Shown piece after piece: positions 1-7,943 of a stretch of 50,288 bases of DNA. The DNA is taken from the NCBI GenBank assembly GCA_002010665.1, contig MTON01000026.1, positions 1 through 50,288 on the forward strand. Reading direction: 5' to 3'. The notes beneath the pieces are model-generated. The model did no database searches. It saw only the letters and a program-made list of their open reading frames with translations, and had not been told where the DNA came from. A program made the position numbers and the translations under genes. The stretch comes from Candidatus Aminicenantes bacterium JdFR-78. Lineage in GTDB: Bacteria > Acidobacteriota > Aminicenantia > JdFR-78. Each line of letters starts with the position of its first letter. The first letter of the stretch is position 1.

Positions 1-1
1 A

Positions 2-106
2 TATCCTGTGGTGTTGATGGAAGATGTAATGAGAAAAGTCGGTATTATTACAGAGATTCTTAGAGTTAATCAAGGTGGTAAATATGTCTTTACCAAGTGC
101 CGTTAG
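2..106 (+). CDS. C-terminal end of an unidentified protein (5' partial)
   Basis: The frame starting at base 2 stays open for 34 codons and ends at TAG (104-106), while the other two forward frames look less protein-like. The visible tail has alternating hydrophobic residues (YPVVLMEDVMRKVG, then ILRVNQGGKYVF) as expected of a folded domain end. It is followed at once by a strong promoter, which fits a gene end here. I do not recognise the family; the rest lies outside the window. Confidence 0.4.
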   Translation, partial: YPVVLMEDVMRKVGIITEILRVNQGGKYVFTKCR

Positions 107-127
107 CATTATAGAGTGGTATTTAAG

Positions 128-156
128 TTGACCTTATTTTTGAGCTATATTATACT
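128..156 (+). promoter_or_regulatory. Sigma-70-type promoter for the GTPase-arcC-OTC operon
   Basis: TTGACC (128-133) and TATACT (151-156) are separated by 17 bases, close to the ideal housekeeping promoter. Transcription should start near 163, giving a leader of about 44 nt that ends in a strong Shine-Dalgarno (AAAGGAGG, 194-201) before the ATG at 207. Confidence 0.75.
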
Positions 157-206
157 AAATCCTTGTTTCTAAAAAATTTTTATTTCTTTTTTGAAAGGAG
201 GTTTAG

Positions 207-1511
207 ATGAAAAAGGCGCTCATTATGGGAGCAGCTGGAAGAGATTTCCACAATTTCAATGTATATTTTCGGAATAATAAAAATTATCAGGTTGTGGCGT
301 TCACTGCAACCCAGATTCCAGACATTGAAGGGAGGAAATATCCTCCTGAGCTTGCGGGTGATTTATACCCAAATGGAATACCTATTTATCCTGAGGAGGA
401 ATTACCAGAATTAATCAGAAAATATGAAATTGACGAAGTCTTCTTCTCTTATAGTGATGTTTCACATCAATATGTAATGAATAAAGCATCTCTTTGTATG
501 GCAGAAGGAGCATCTTTTGTATTATTAGGGCCAGAGGCAACAATGCTCGAAAGTAAAGTTCCTGTTGTATCTGTTTGTGCAGTTCGAACAGGTTGTGGCA
601 AGAGTCAGACAAGCAGAAAGGTGAGTTTAATATTAAAGAATAAAGGTAGAAAGGTTGTAATAATCCGTCATCCCATGCCCTATGGTGATTTAAGAAAACA
701 GAAGGTTCAGAGATTTGCTGATTTTTCTGACCTTGATAAACATGAATGCACTATTGAAGAAAGAGAAGAATATGAACCCCATCTCAGAAATGGAATGATT
801 GTTTATGCAGGAGTGGATTATGAAGCGATTCTCAGGGAAGCTGAGAAAGAGGCAGATGTAATAGTATGGGATGGGGGAAATAATGATTTTCCATTTTATC
901 ATTCTGATTTGGAAATTGTTGTTACTGATCCGCATAGGCCTGGTCATGAAATTTCCTATTATCCAGGTGAAGTGAATTTCAGAAGAGCAGATGTAATAGT
1001 TATAAATAAAATTGATACAGCTGATAAGAAAAATATTGATCAAATAAAATTAAATATTAAAAAATATAATCCAAAGGCTAAAATAATAGAGGCAGCATCT
1101 CCAATATTTATTCAGGATGGAAACGAAATAAAAGGAAAAAGAGTTCTGGTAATAGAGGATGGTCCAACATTGACTCATGGTGAAATGAGTTACGGAGCAG
1201 GAGCTGTTGCAGCAAAAAAATATGAAGCAAAGGAGTTAATTGATCCAAGGCCATATGCAGTTGGAAGTATAAAGGAAACCTTTGAAAAATATTCACATCT
1301 GACAAATATTCTTCCTGCAATGGGATATGGAGAAAAGCAGATAAAAGAATTGGAGGAGACAATTAATCGGGCTGATTGTGATTTGGTAATAGTTGCTACC
1401 CCTATAGATTTAACCCGTCTCATAAAAACAGATAAGCCAGCTCTAAGGGTAACCTATGAACTTCAAGAATTAGGTTCACCAAATCTTGAAGAGGTATTAA
1501 AGGATTTCTGA
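207..1511 (+). CDS. COG2403-type P-loop GTPase (cyclic 2,3-diphosphoglycerate synthetase-like)
   Basis: The 434-residue protein begins with a Rossmann-like region (GAAGRDFHNF) and then has a P-loop-type motif, VRTGCGKS at 126-133, and a guanine-specificity motif NKID at 267-270. This layout matches COG2403, whose archaeal members were named cyclic 2,3-diphosphoglycerate synthetases; the bacterial function is not established. There is no membrane segment, so it should be cytosolic. It heads an operon: its TGA shares a base with the ATG of the carbamate kinase gene, so translation is probably coupled. Start at 207 is fixed by a strong Shine-Dalgarno 6 nt upstream. The link to carbamate kinase and ornithine carbamoyltransferase suggests a role tied to carbamoyl phosphate, but that is inference. 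Confidence 0.85.
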   Translation: MKKALIMGAAGRDFHNFNVYFRNNKNYQVVAFTATQIPDIEGRKYPPELAGDLYPNGIPIYPEEELPELIRKYEIDEVFFSYSDVSHQYVMNKASLCMAEGASFVLLGPEATMLESKVPVVSVCAVRTGCGKSQTSRKVSLILKNKGRKVVIIRHPMPYGDLRKQKVQRFADFSDLDKHECTIEEREEYEPHLRNGMIVYAGVDYEAILREAEKEADVIVWDGGNNDFPFYHSDLEIVVTDPHRPGHEISYYPGEVNFRRADVIVINKIDTADKKNIDQIKLNIKKYNPKAKIIEAASPIFIQDGNEIKGKRVLVIEDGPTLTHGEMSYGAGAVAAKKYEAKELIDPRPYAVGSIKETFEKYSHLTNILPAMGYGEKQIKELEETINRADCDLVIVATPIDLTRLIKTDKPALRVTYELQELGSPNLEEVLKDF

Positions 1512-2455
1512 TGAGCCAAAAAATTGCTTTGATTGCATTTGGTGGCAATGCACTTTTACCAGAAGACCAGAGAGGCCTGCAATGGGAGCAGATGCGGAAT
1601 GCTCAGAAAGCTGCAAAATTAATGGTTCATGTGGTTAAGAAGGGATATGAATTGATTATTGTTCATGGAAACGGTCCTCAAGTAGGAAATTTATTAATTC
1701 AGATGGAAGAAGCAGTAACAAAGGTTCCTCCCTTTACCCTTGAAGTATGTGATGCAATGACTGAGGGGAGTATAGGATATATGCTTGAAAAGGCTATTAT
1801 AAATGAATTGAGAAAAAATTCCATTGATAAAGAGGTCGCTACAATTTTAACCCAGGTAGTTGTGGATCGGGATGACCCTGCTTTTGAAAATCCAACAAAA
1901 CCTGTTGGTCCTTTTTATTCGAAATATAGAGCTAAAGAATTAATGAGAGAGAAAAAATGGAGAATGATAGAAGACGCAGGAAGGGGGTATAGAAAGGTTG
2001 TTCCTTCTCCAAAACCAATTGATGTTGTTCCAAAAAGAATAATAAATGATTTAGTCAGAAGCGGAAGAATAGTTATTGCAGCAGGAGGAGGTGGAATACC
2101 AGTAATTATTAATGGGAGAGGACTTTTTCAGGGAGTTGAGGCTGTAATAGATAAGGATTTTGCATCAAGTCTTTTAGCAAGAGAGGTAAAGGTTGATTTA
2201 TTCATAATATTAACTGCAATTGATAGGGTTTATCTTAATTTTGGGAAACCAAATCAGAAAGAGATAAAGGTTATGACAGTTGCTCAAGCAAAAAAATATT
2301 TGAAGGAGGGACAATTTCCTCCTGGTTCAATGGGTCCAAAAATTAAAGCAGCAATTGAGTTTATTGAAGGAGGAGGAAAAGAAGTTCTTATTACTTCAGC
2401 AAATAAACTTAAAGCTGCTCTTATAAAAAGGGCTGGAACAAGAATTATTCCTTAG
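1511..2455 (+). CDS. arcC: Carbamate kinase
   Basis: The enzyme interconverts carbamoyl phosphate + ADP and carbamate + ATP. It has 314 residues, the usual length, and carries the amino-acid-kinase-family signatures: GGNALLPEDQRG near the N-terminus, VHGNGPQVGN around residue 50, AAGGGGIPV near 195 and GSMGPKI near 275. The gene overlaps the preceding GTPase by one base (TGATG) and lies 19 bp before the ornithine carbamoyltransferase gene. Together the two could run the ATP-yielding half of the arginine deiminase pathway (citrulline to ornithine + carbamoyl phosphate to ATP). No arginine deiminase is visible in the window, so the physiological direction is not settled. Confidence 0.95.
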   Translation: MSQKIALIAFGGNALLPEDQRGLQWEQMRNAQKAAKLMVHVVKKGYELIIVHGNGPQVGNLLIQMEEAVTKVPPFTLEVCDAMTEGSIGYMLEKAIINELRKNSIDKEVATILTQVVVDRDDPAFENPTKPVGPFYSKYRAKELMREKKWRMIEDAGRGYRKVVPSPKPIDVVPKRIINDLVRSGRIVIAAGGGGIPVIINGRGLFQGVEAVIDKDFASSLLAREVKVDLFIILTAIDRVYLNFGKPNQKEIKVMTVAQAKKYLKEGQFPPGSMGPKIKAAIEFIEGGGKEVLITSANKLKAALIKRAGTRIIP

Positions 2456-2474
2456 AATTTGCGGAGGATGAGAG

Positions 2475-3392
2475 ATGAAAGATTTTATTTCAGTAAATGA
2501 TATAACAAAAAATGAATTTGAAGAGATTCTCAATCTTGCACAGGATATAAAAGAAAATCCAGAAAAATATAAAAATAAATTAAAGGATAAAATTCTGGCA
2601 ATGATATTTGAAAAGCCTTCTCTGAGAACAAGGGTGACTTTTGAAATTGGTATGCTCCAGCTCGGGGGAGAGGCAATTTATCTGAGCCCAAATGATATTC
2701 AGATGGGGAAGAGAGAGCCTGTAAAGGATATAGCAAGAAATCTGGAGAGATGGGTGGATGGAATTATGATTAGAACTTTTGGACATGAAATTGTTCTGGA
2801 GCTTGCAGAATATGCAAATATTCCTGTAATAAATGGTTTAAGTGATTTACTGCATCCATGCCAGGCAATGGCTGACTTCATGACCCTTAAAGAGAAAAAA
2901 GGAAAGTTAAAGGGACTTAAATTAGCATATCTTGGCGATGGAAATAATGTTGCTCATTCACTGATTTTTGCTGCTTCAAAATGTGGAGTGAATATTTCTA
3001 TTGCAACTCCTCCTGGTTATGAGCCTAAAAAGGAGATAATTGAAAAGGCAAGAGAAAATGCAAAAGATTTTGGTAACCTTATTGAAATAACAAATGATCC
3101 TGAAAGTGCGGTTAAGGATGCTGATGCAGTTTATACTGATGTATGGGCATCTATGGGACAGGAACAGGAAAGAGAGAAGAGGCTCAAAATTTTTCCTCCC
3201 TATCAGGTGAACAGAAAACTCATGTCCTTAGCAAAGGAAGATGCTGTATTCATGCATTGTCTTCCTGCTCATAGAGGAGAAGAAGTTACTGATGATGTGA
3301 TTGAATCTCATCAATCTGTTGTTTTTGACCAAGCAGAAAATAGACTTCATGTTCAGAAAGCAATTATGATATTATTAATGGGAAGAGAGTAA
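2475..3392 (+). CDS. argF: Ornithine carbamoyltransferase
   Basis: The enzyme transfers the carbamoyl group between carbamoyl phosphate and ornithine/citrulline. At 305 residues it has normal length. Key sites are present: carbamoyl-phosphate binding SLRT at 49-52, HPCQ at 127-130, and the ornithine-site HCLP at 261-264 with Cys262. Gene order after carbamate kinase is typical of a catabolic enzyme (arcB), but the sequence alone does not separate anabolic argF from catabolic arcB. A GGAGG-like site (GCGGAGGATGAG) precedes the start. Confidence 0.95.
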   Translation: MKDFISVNDITKNEFEEILNLAQDIKENPEKYKNKLKDKILAMIFEKPSLRTRVTFEIGMLQLGGEAIYLSPNDIQMGKREPVKDIARNLERWVDGIMIRTFGHEIVLELAEYANIPVINGLSDLLHPCQAMADFMTLKEKKGKLKGLKLAYLGDGNNVAHSLIFAASKCGVNISIATPPGYEPKKEIIEKARENAKDFGNLIEITNDPESAVKDADAVYTDVWASMGQEQEREKRLKIFPPYQVNRKLMSLAKEDAVFMHCLPAHRGEEVTDDVIESHQSVVFDQAENRLHVQKAIMILLMGRE

Positions 3393-3394
3393 CC

Positions 3395-5455
3395 ATGGAG
3401 AATAAAAATAAATTAGAAATTACTCAGGATGATTTAATATTTCTTGAAAATTTGCTTAAAAAGGAAAGGATTCCTTTAACCCTGAATGAATTAACTTTAA
3501 AGCTGGCATTTCATAAGACTGCAGAGGATAGGACTAAGCCAATTAAGGTCTATAATCCCTATTCAGATTATGAGGTTGGTGATTTGATTTATAAGTATTA
3601 TGATGAGCCTTTAAAAACCAGTAGCAGGGGAACAGAACATTTTAAGGGTGGTGTTGTTCTTGAGGTTGTAAGGAAGATTCCATTTCCAAAATTAAGCTGT
3701 CAGATGCTTGAAGTAGATTATAGGGGTGGTGGACTTTTTCGTAAATATACGGATTATATGAAAAAGACTAAGACTCAGATTCTTCTTCCATGTAATCTAG
3801 ATGGTAGAAGCGATCCTGTTGAGTTTTTACCAAAAGAAAAGGATCCACGCCAGGAAGAATTGCCCTTAAAGGAAAACGAGTTAAAATTGCTTGAATCCAG
3901 ATTAAAAAGCGCACTATCCAAATCAGATAAATTCTATAGTTGGAATGGTTATTGGTATTTAACAGAGGCAAAGGGTGAGATTGAAGAGCAAAAGATTTCA
4001 GAGGTTGAGCAGTTTTTGAAAGAGAATAAAAACTCAGTTACAACTCAGGAGTTGATTAAGAAGTATTTTTCAAAACCTCAAATTAGCCCTGAAATTCTTT
4101 ATCTGGAACTCAATCACATACTTGAAAGCAAATACAGAAAAAAATTTGTTCTTGTTTCTCCTGATAATTGGGGAAAGTGGAATCTAAAGGAAAACTTAGA
4201 AGCTTTAAAAAGTAAAATTCCATTATCTGCTCCACGTGCAGAAATGCCTGAAGGAGAAATCAGTAAGAGAGAAATCCAGGAAAAGAGGAAGGAACTTGGA
4301 CTTGAAAGGGAGAAATCTTTTCCTTGTAAGTTGTATTTAACATGGAGAGAAATTCTCTCGGGTGGAATAAGAATACCTCATGAACTTCAGCGATATTTCA
4401 ATAATTATAGAGAATATTTATTTAAGAATAAAGAAGATGGTAAAGAGCATCTTGTATATTACTATCCTGAGCATGGTTTTCTCCTTGGTTTTAAGGAAGT
4501 TTTTGAAAATCACGCTGTTATTCAAGGCTCAACCTTGACCATAGAGCATGAAAAGGATAATAGATTTAATTTTGTTATTAAAAAGTCAAAGAAAAAAATT
4601 ATGTATTATAGGAAAGCATACAACTGGGATAATGATAGAATTTTCACTGTAAGAGAGGAGAAAACGAGTTTCTGTGCTGTGAATAGGATGATATATCTTG
4701 GAGAGGAGATATTTGAAAATTTGAGTAGACTATATGATGAGAGAAAAGATTTAAATTTACAGGGATTATTACACCTTGTTTTTCAGACATTTGGTGCAGA
4801 TAGGGAAAATTTTGGAATTCATTATCTTCGACTCTATCATATTGTTGACCTTTTAAAGAATACAGATTTAGAACAAGTAGAGGCAATACTTCTTACATTT
4901 CCTGAGTTTTATCCTTCTGAAAAAGAAGAAGGAATTTTTCATTTAGATTTGAAAAAGATAATTCCAGAAGAAAAACCAGAGGAGAAAAAAGAAGAAGTTG
5001 TAGTGGAAGAGAAAGTTGAAAAAGAGGTTAGAGTTGTTGAAAAGGTTCCTGAACTTGAGAGAAAAGAGGAGATATATAAGGTTATTGAATCAATGCCAAT
5101 TCCCTCAAGAGAAGAGGCGGAGAAAGAGGAAAGAGTAGAAAGAGAGAAGCCAAAACCTGAGAAGAAGAAAATCAAAAAGGTGAAGAAAGCGAGACCTGGA
5201 AGAGAGATTTCAGCTAAGGAAGCAAAGATAGCAAAGAAATTAATCGAAGAAAAGATAGAGTGGGAAGAATCGAGAAAGGAACTTGTTTCAATTTATCAAG
5301 AAGAATCTCAGGCCCAATCATCTGAAAAGCATGAAGAGGAGAAGCCAAAAGTAACTCAATATAGGGAAAAAGCAAAGTTTGGTCTTTTTGCCCAGAAGCT
5401 TCAACAGGCACTTCAAAAAGAGACAGAGAAAAAAAAGGATAAAGACAAAAAATAA
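3395..5455 (+). CDS. Large uncharacterised protein with charged C-terminal tail
   Basis: A 686-residue protein I cannot assign. Residues about 1-150 form a mixed domain ending in a beta-rich part (GDLIYKYYDEP ... GGVVLEVVRKI) that could be SH3- or barrel-like. Residues about 155-270 contain helix-rich stretches that could be winged helices. Residues about 310-530 form another globular region (from KLYLTWREILSGG). From about 535 to the end the chain is dominated by Glu and Lys, probably coiled coil or disordered. There is no signal peptide or membrane segment. It starts 2 bp after ornithine carbamoyltransferase, hence the same transcript. The domain content hints at nucleic-acid or ribosome binding, but this is only inference. 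Confidence 0.8.
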   Translation: MENKNKLEITQDDLIFLENLLKKERIPLTLNELTLKLAFHKTAEDRTKPIKVYNPYSDYEVGDLIYKYYDEPLKTSSRGTEHFKGGVVLEVVRKIPFPKLSCQMLEVDYRGGGLFRKYTDYMKKTKTQILLPCNLDGRSDPVEFLPKEKDPRQEELPLKENELKLLESRLKSALSKSDKFYSWNGYWYLTEAKGEIEEQKISEVEQFLKENKNSVTTQELIKKYFSKPQISPEILYLELNHILESKYRKKFVLVSPDNWGKWNLKENLEALKSKIPLSAPRAEMPEGEISKREIQEKRKELGLEREKSFPCKLYLTWREILSGGIRIPHELQRYFNNYREYLFKNKEDGKEHLVYYYPEHGFLLGFKEVFENHAVIQGSTLTIEHEKDNRFNFVIKKSKKKIMYYRKAYNWDNDRIFTVREEKTSFCAVNRMIYLGEEIFENLSRLYDERKDLNLQGLLHLVFQTFGADRENFGIHYLRLYHIVDLLKNTDLEQVEAILLTFPEFYPSEKEEGIFHLDLKKIIPEEKPEEKKEEVVVEEKVEKEVRVVEKVPELERKEEIYKVIESMPIPSREEAEKEERVEREKPKPEKKKIKKVKKARPGREISAKEAKIAKKLIEEKIEWEESRKELVSIYQEESQAQSSEKHEEEKPKVTQYREKAKFGLFAQKLQQALQKETEKKKDKDKK

Positions 5456-5459
5456 AGAG

Positions 5460-6560
5460 TTATTTTATTAAGATTATTCTATGGTCACCGACCCTCTGAG
5501 TTATTCCCATTTCATCCAGTAATTCCAGTAATGGAATTGCATATTTTCTGCTTAAATTGGTTATTTTCTTGAAATCAGCAACTGTTAATTTATCTTTTTT
5601 CTCGTTCTTTAATTTTAATATTAATTCATCAATCCAGTGAGAATGAATAAAATATCCATCTTTTACTTTTATAATTTTATTTCTTTCTGTTAATAAATGA
5701 AGAAAAGCATCAAGTTTCCTTTGAGAGAGATTGAATTCCTTCTTAATTTCCTTAAGGGAAAGGGATGCTAATTTCCCCTCAAAATATAATTTCTCAATTT
5801 TTCTGAGAATTTTTTCTTCTTCTGGGCTTGGCCTGATTTTAAAATCTGGCAATGAAATTAAATCCTCAGTTATTTTAATTTTATTTTCTCTTTCAAGCCT
5901 CTTTAAAATAATTTGAAAAACCTCTCTTTTTTTAATCTGTAGTTTCTCTTGGAGTTTTTCGCTTGTAATACCTGGTCGGAGGGGGTGTTTTCTATGAAAT
6001 TTATTAATGATTTTAATAGCTCTTGAGCAATAGAAATCTATTGTTCTTTCTGAAACTATGAAGAGCGGGAAGAATGATAGAATTTTGATTCTCCCTTTTT
6101 CTTCCAATTCCTTACATATTTTTTCAATTTTCCCTTTGCTCAGATTAACAAATCCCTTGATATCAGATTCTGTTAAGCCATTTGCTCCTTTTAATTCAGT
6201 CAATGCAAGTAACATGGTTTCAGTATCCTTATTCAGTTTTTCAAGAAATTCTATTTTTCTCCTTTTGGGCTGGAATTTTAAAGGCATGGGATTTAAAACA
6301 GTACCTTCACAGATTTTAGATTCATTTTGAATATCAAGAATAATAAAATTGTCTTTCCATTTCAGGCTCAAAGGTTGATAGAGTATAATTCGGGCAAAAT
6401 CAGAATTTTTTGGATTTATCTGTTTTTTTGTATAAAGTGATAAAGTCCCCCTCACTTTGTTTTTTCCAGATTTTATTTTTATTTCCTGCTGATTTTTTAT
6501 GGTTTGCTCGCAGGAGAATAGTAGAGCATCAAGATGATGTGTTAGAGATTCACTGCTCAT
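5460..6560 (-). CDS. SelB-like protein lacking the GTPase domain (domain III plus winged helices)
   Basis: The 366 residues resemble the C-terminal half of the selenocysteine elongation factor SelB. Residues about 8-95 look like its EF-Tu-type domain III (HHLDALLFSCEQ ... ARIILYQPLSLKWKDNFII), and the rest looks like four consecutive winged-helix units, the part that in SelB binds the SECIS hairpin. Normal SelB has about 600 or more residues, with a GTPase domain and domain II first. Here the reading frame opens exactly at the domain III boundary. The upstream 7 bases lead straight into pgi, so no GTPase part is hidden in another frame. It is the last gene of the rnr-pgi operon. It could be a stand-alone RNA-binding derivative, half of a split SelB, or a decaying remnant; the frame is intact. 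Confidence 0.75.
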   Translation of the reverse strand: MSSESLTHHLDALLFSCEQTIKNQQEIKIKSGKNKVRGTLSLYTKKQINPKNSDFARIILYQPLSLKWKDNFIILDIQNESKICEGTVLNPMPLKFQPKRRKIEFLEKLNKDTETMLLALTELKGANGLTESDIKGFVNLSKGKIEKICKELEEKGRIKILSFFPLFIVSERTIDFYCSRAIKIINKFHRKHPLRPGITSEKLQEKLQIKKREVFQIILKRLERENKIKITEDLISLPDFKIRPSPEEEKILRKIEKLYFEGKLASLSLKEIKKEFNLSQRKLDAFLHLLTERNKIIKVKDGYFIHSHWIDELILKLKNEKKDKLTVADFKKITNLSRKYAIPLLELLDEMGITQRVGDHRIILIK

Positions 6561-6567
6561 GGCTGGT

Positions 6568-7941
6568 TCATATCCTGTAATGTTTTATTTCGAGTAAATC
6601 AGGTTTTTTATAACCCTTCCTATTTAGAAGAGAAAATGTGTATTTTTTACCAAGTTCAACCCCTGGCTGGTCAAAAGGATTTATATTTAACATTTCTCCT
6701 GCAAGTGCAGTTTGCATTTCCAGCATTAAAATAAATTGTCCAATGTAATAAGGATTTAATTCAGGTAGTATAAAAGTTACACTAGGTCTGTTATTTTCAG
6801 CCAATGCAATTTCAGTTGCTTTTTTTTCTGCTTTGAAAACCTGACTCAACATTCTGTTTTCTAAATATTCTATTGAAGAAAATTTAATTGGAAGTTGAGG
6901 AATTTTGATATCATCACTGTAGGAATCAATTTCCCAGAAAGTTATAATTTTATCACGGGGACCTTCCATGTAAAGCTGTATCTGTGAATGTTGATCCTTT
7001 GTTCCAAGAACTCTTACTGGAGTCTGTCCCCAGTTAATCTCTTGCCCATCAATTGTATATTTCTTGCCAAGGCTTTCAGCCCATAGCTGGCAATACCATT
7101 CTCCAAGTTTTTCTAGCTTACTTGAATACGGCATTATTATTTGTATTTTTTTACCTTTTTTATAAAATAAGAGATATATAAGCGCTGAGAAAAGAGAAGG
7201 ATTTTCTTCAGGATCGGGAGAAGTTATCTTATCCTTAATTGATTTTGCTCCTTTTATAATTTCCTGAGGATTTATTTTTAGGAAACAAAGGGGTAAAAGA
7301 GCAACAATAGAAAGAGCTGAATATCTTCCACCCAGATGTTCTGGAAATGGAAAAACTTTGTATTTCTCCTGAATGGAGAGCTTTAAAAGTTCATTATCAG
7401 ATTTATTTTCAGTTATAACTATTATATGGTCCTTTACTCCCTCATTTCCGAGTTCATTCTGAATTTTCTCTCTTAAAATCAGAAATGTTGCAAGAGTTTC
7501 TGTTGTTTTACCAGACTTACTTATCACAAAAAACAAGGTTTTTGAGAAATCTATAAGATCAGTTAATGGATTTATTTGATATGGGTCAATATTATCAAGG
7601 AAAAATACTCTTGGTTTTCCATTTCTTTCCTTGGAATCGAATAAGTTATGATAATAGGATAAAAGGGCCTGAGAAATTGCCTGAAAACCAAGGCTTGACC
7701 CACCGATTCCTATTAAGACTATATTTTCATAAAGTTTTTCTTTGGCTATAGCAAAATTATACATTTCATTTAGTTCATTTATTGAAGGTAAATTCAAAAA
7801 TCCGGGATTTTTCCTTAGTAAATTCTTTAATGAAGAGATTGCCTCATTATATCTGGATTTAATGTTTTCAAGCTGAAGTCCGTTTTCTATGTCAAGAGGG
7901 GGTGAAAGGGAAAATGTATAGTCAAATATTATTTTTTCCAT
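6568..7941 (-). CDS. pgi: Glucose-6-phosphate isomerase
   Basis: This enzyme interconverts glucose 6-phosphate and fructose 6-phosphate in glycolysis. The 457-residue length fits the shorter bacterial form. Diagnostic stretches are IGIGGSSLGFQA near residue 77 and FVISKSGKTTETLATF near 137 (phosphosugar-binding SIS domain), followed by EHLGGRYSALS near 198, DQHSQIQLYMEGPRD and the C-terminal NPFDQPGVELGK. The start follows the rnr stop by 2 bp without a clear Shine-Dalgarno, suggesting coupling to rnr. Confidence 0.95.
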   Translation of the reverse strand: MEKIIFDYTFSLSPPLDIENGLQLENIKSRYNEAISSLKNLLRKNPGFLNLPSINELNEMYNFAIAKEKLYENIVLIGIGGSSLGFQAISQALLSYYHNLFDSKERNGKPRVFFLDNIDPYQINPLTDLIDFSKTLFFVISKSGKTTETLATFLILREKIQNELGNEGVKDHIIVITENKSDNELLKLSIQEKYKVFPFPEHLGGRYSALSIVALLPLCFLKINPQEIIKGAKSIKDKITSPDPEENPSLFSALIYLLFYKKGKKIQIIMPYSSKLEKLGEWYCQLWAESLGKKYTIDGQEINWGQTPVRVLGTKDQHSQIQLYMEGPRDKIITFWEIDSYSDDIKIPQLPIKFSSIEYLENRMLSQVFKAEKKATEIALAENNRPSVTFILPELNPYYIGQFILMLEMQTALAGEMLNINPFDQPGVELGKKYTFSLLNRKGYKKPDLLEIKHYRI

Positions 7942-7943
7942 TT

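Noticed and set aside
5440-5475. A-T inverted repeat AAAATAA/TTATTTT between two convergent genes, as a terminator
   Set aside because: The stem is seven A-T pairs only, without a GC core or T-run; such matches are expected by chance in this DNA.
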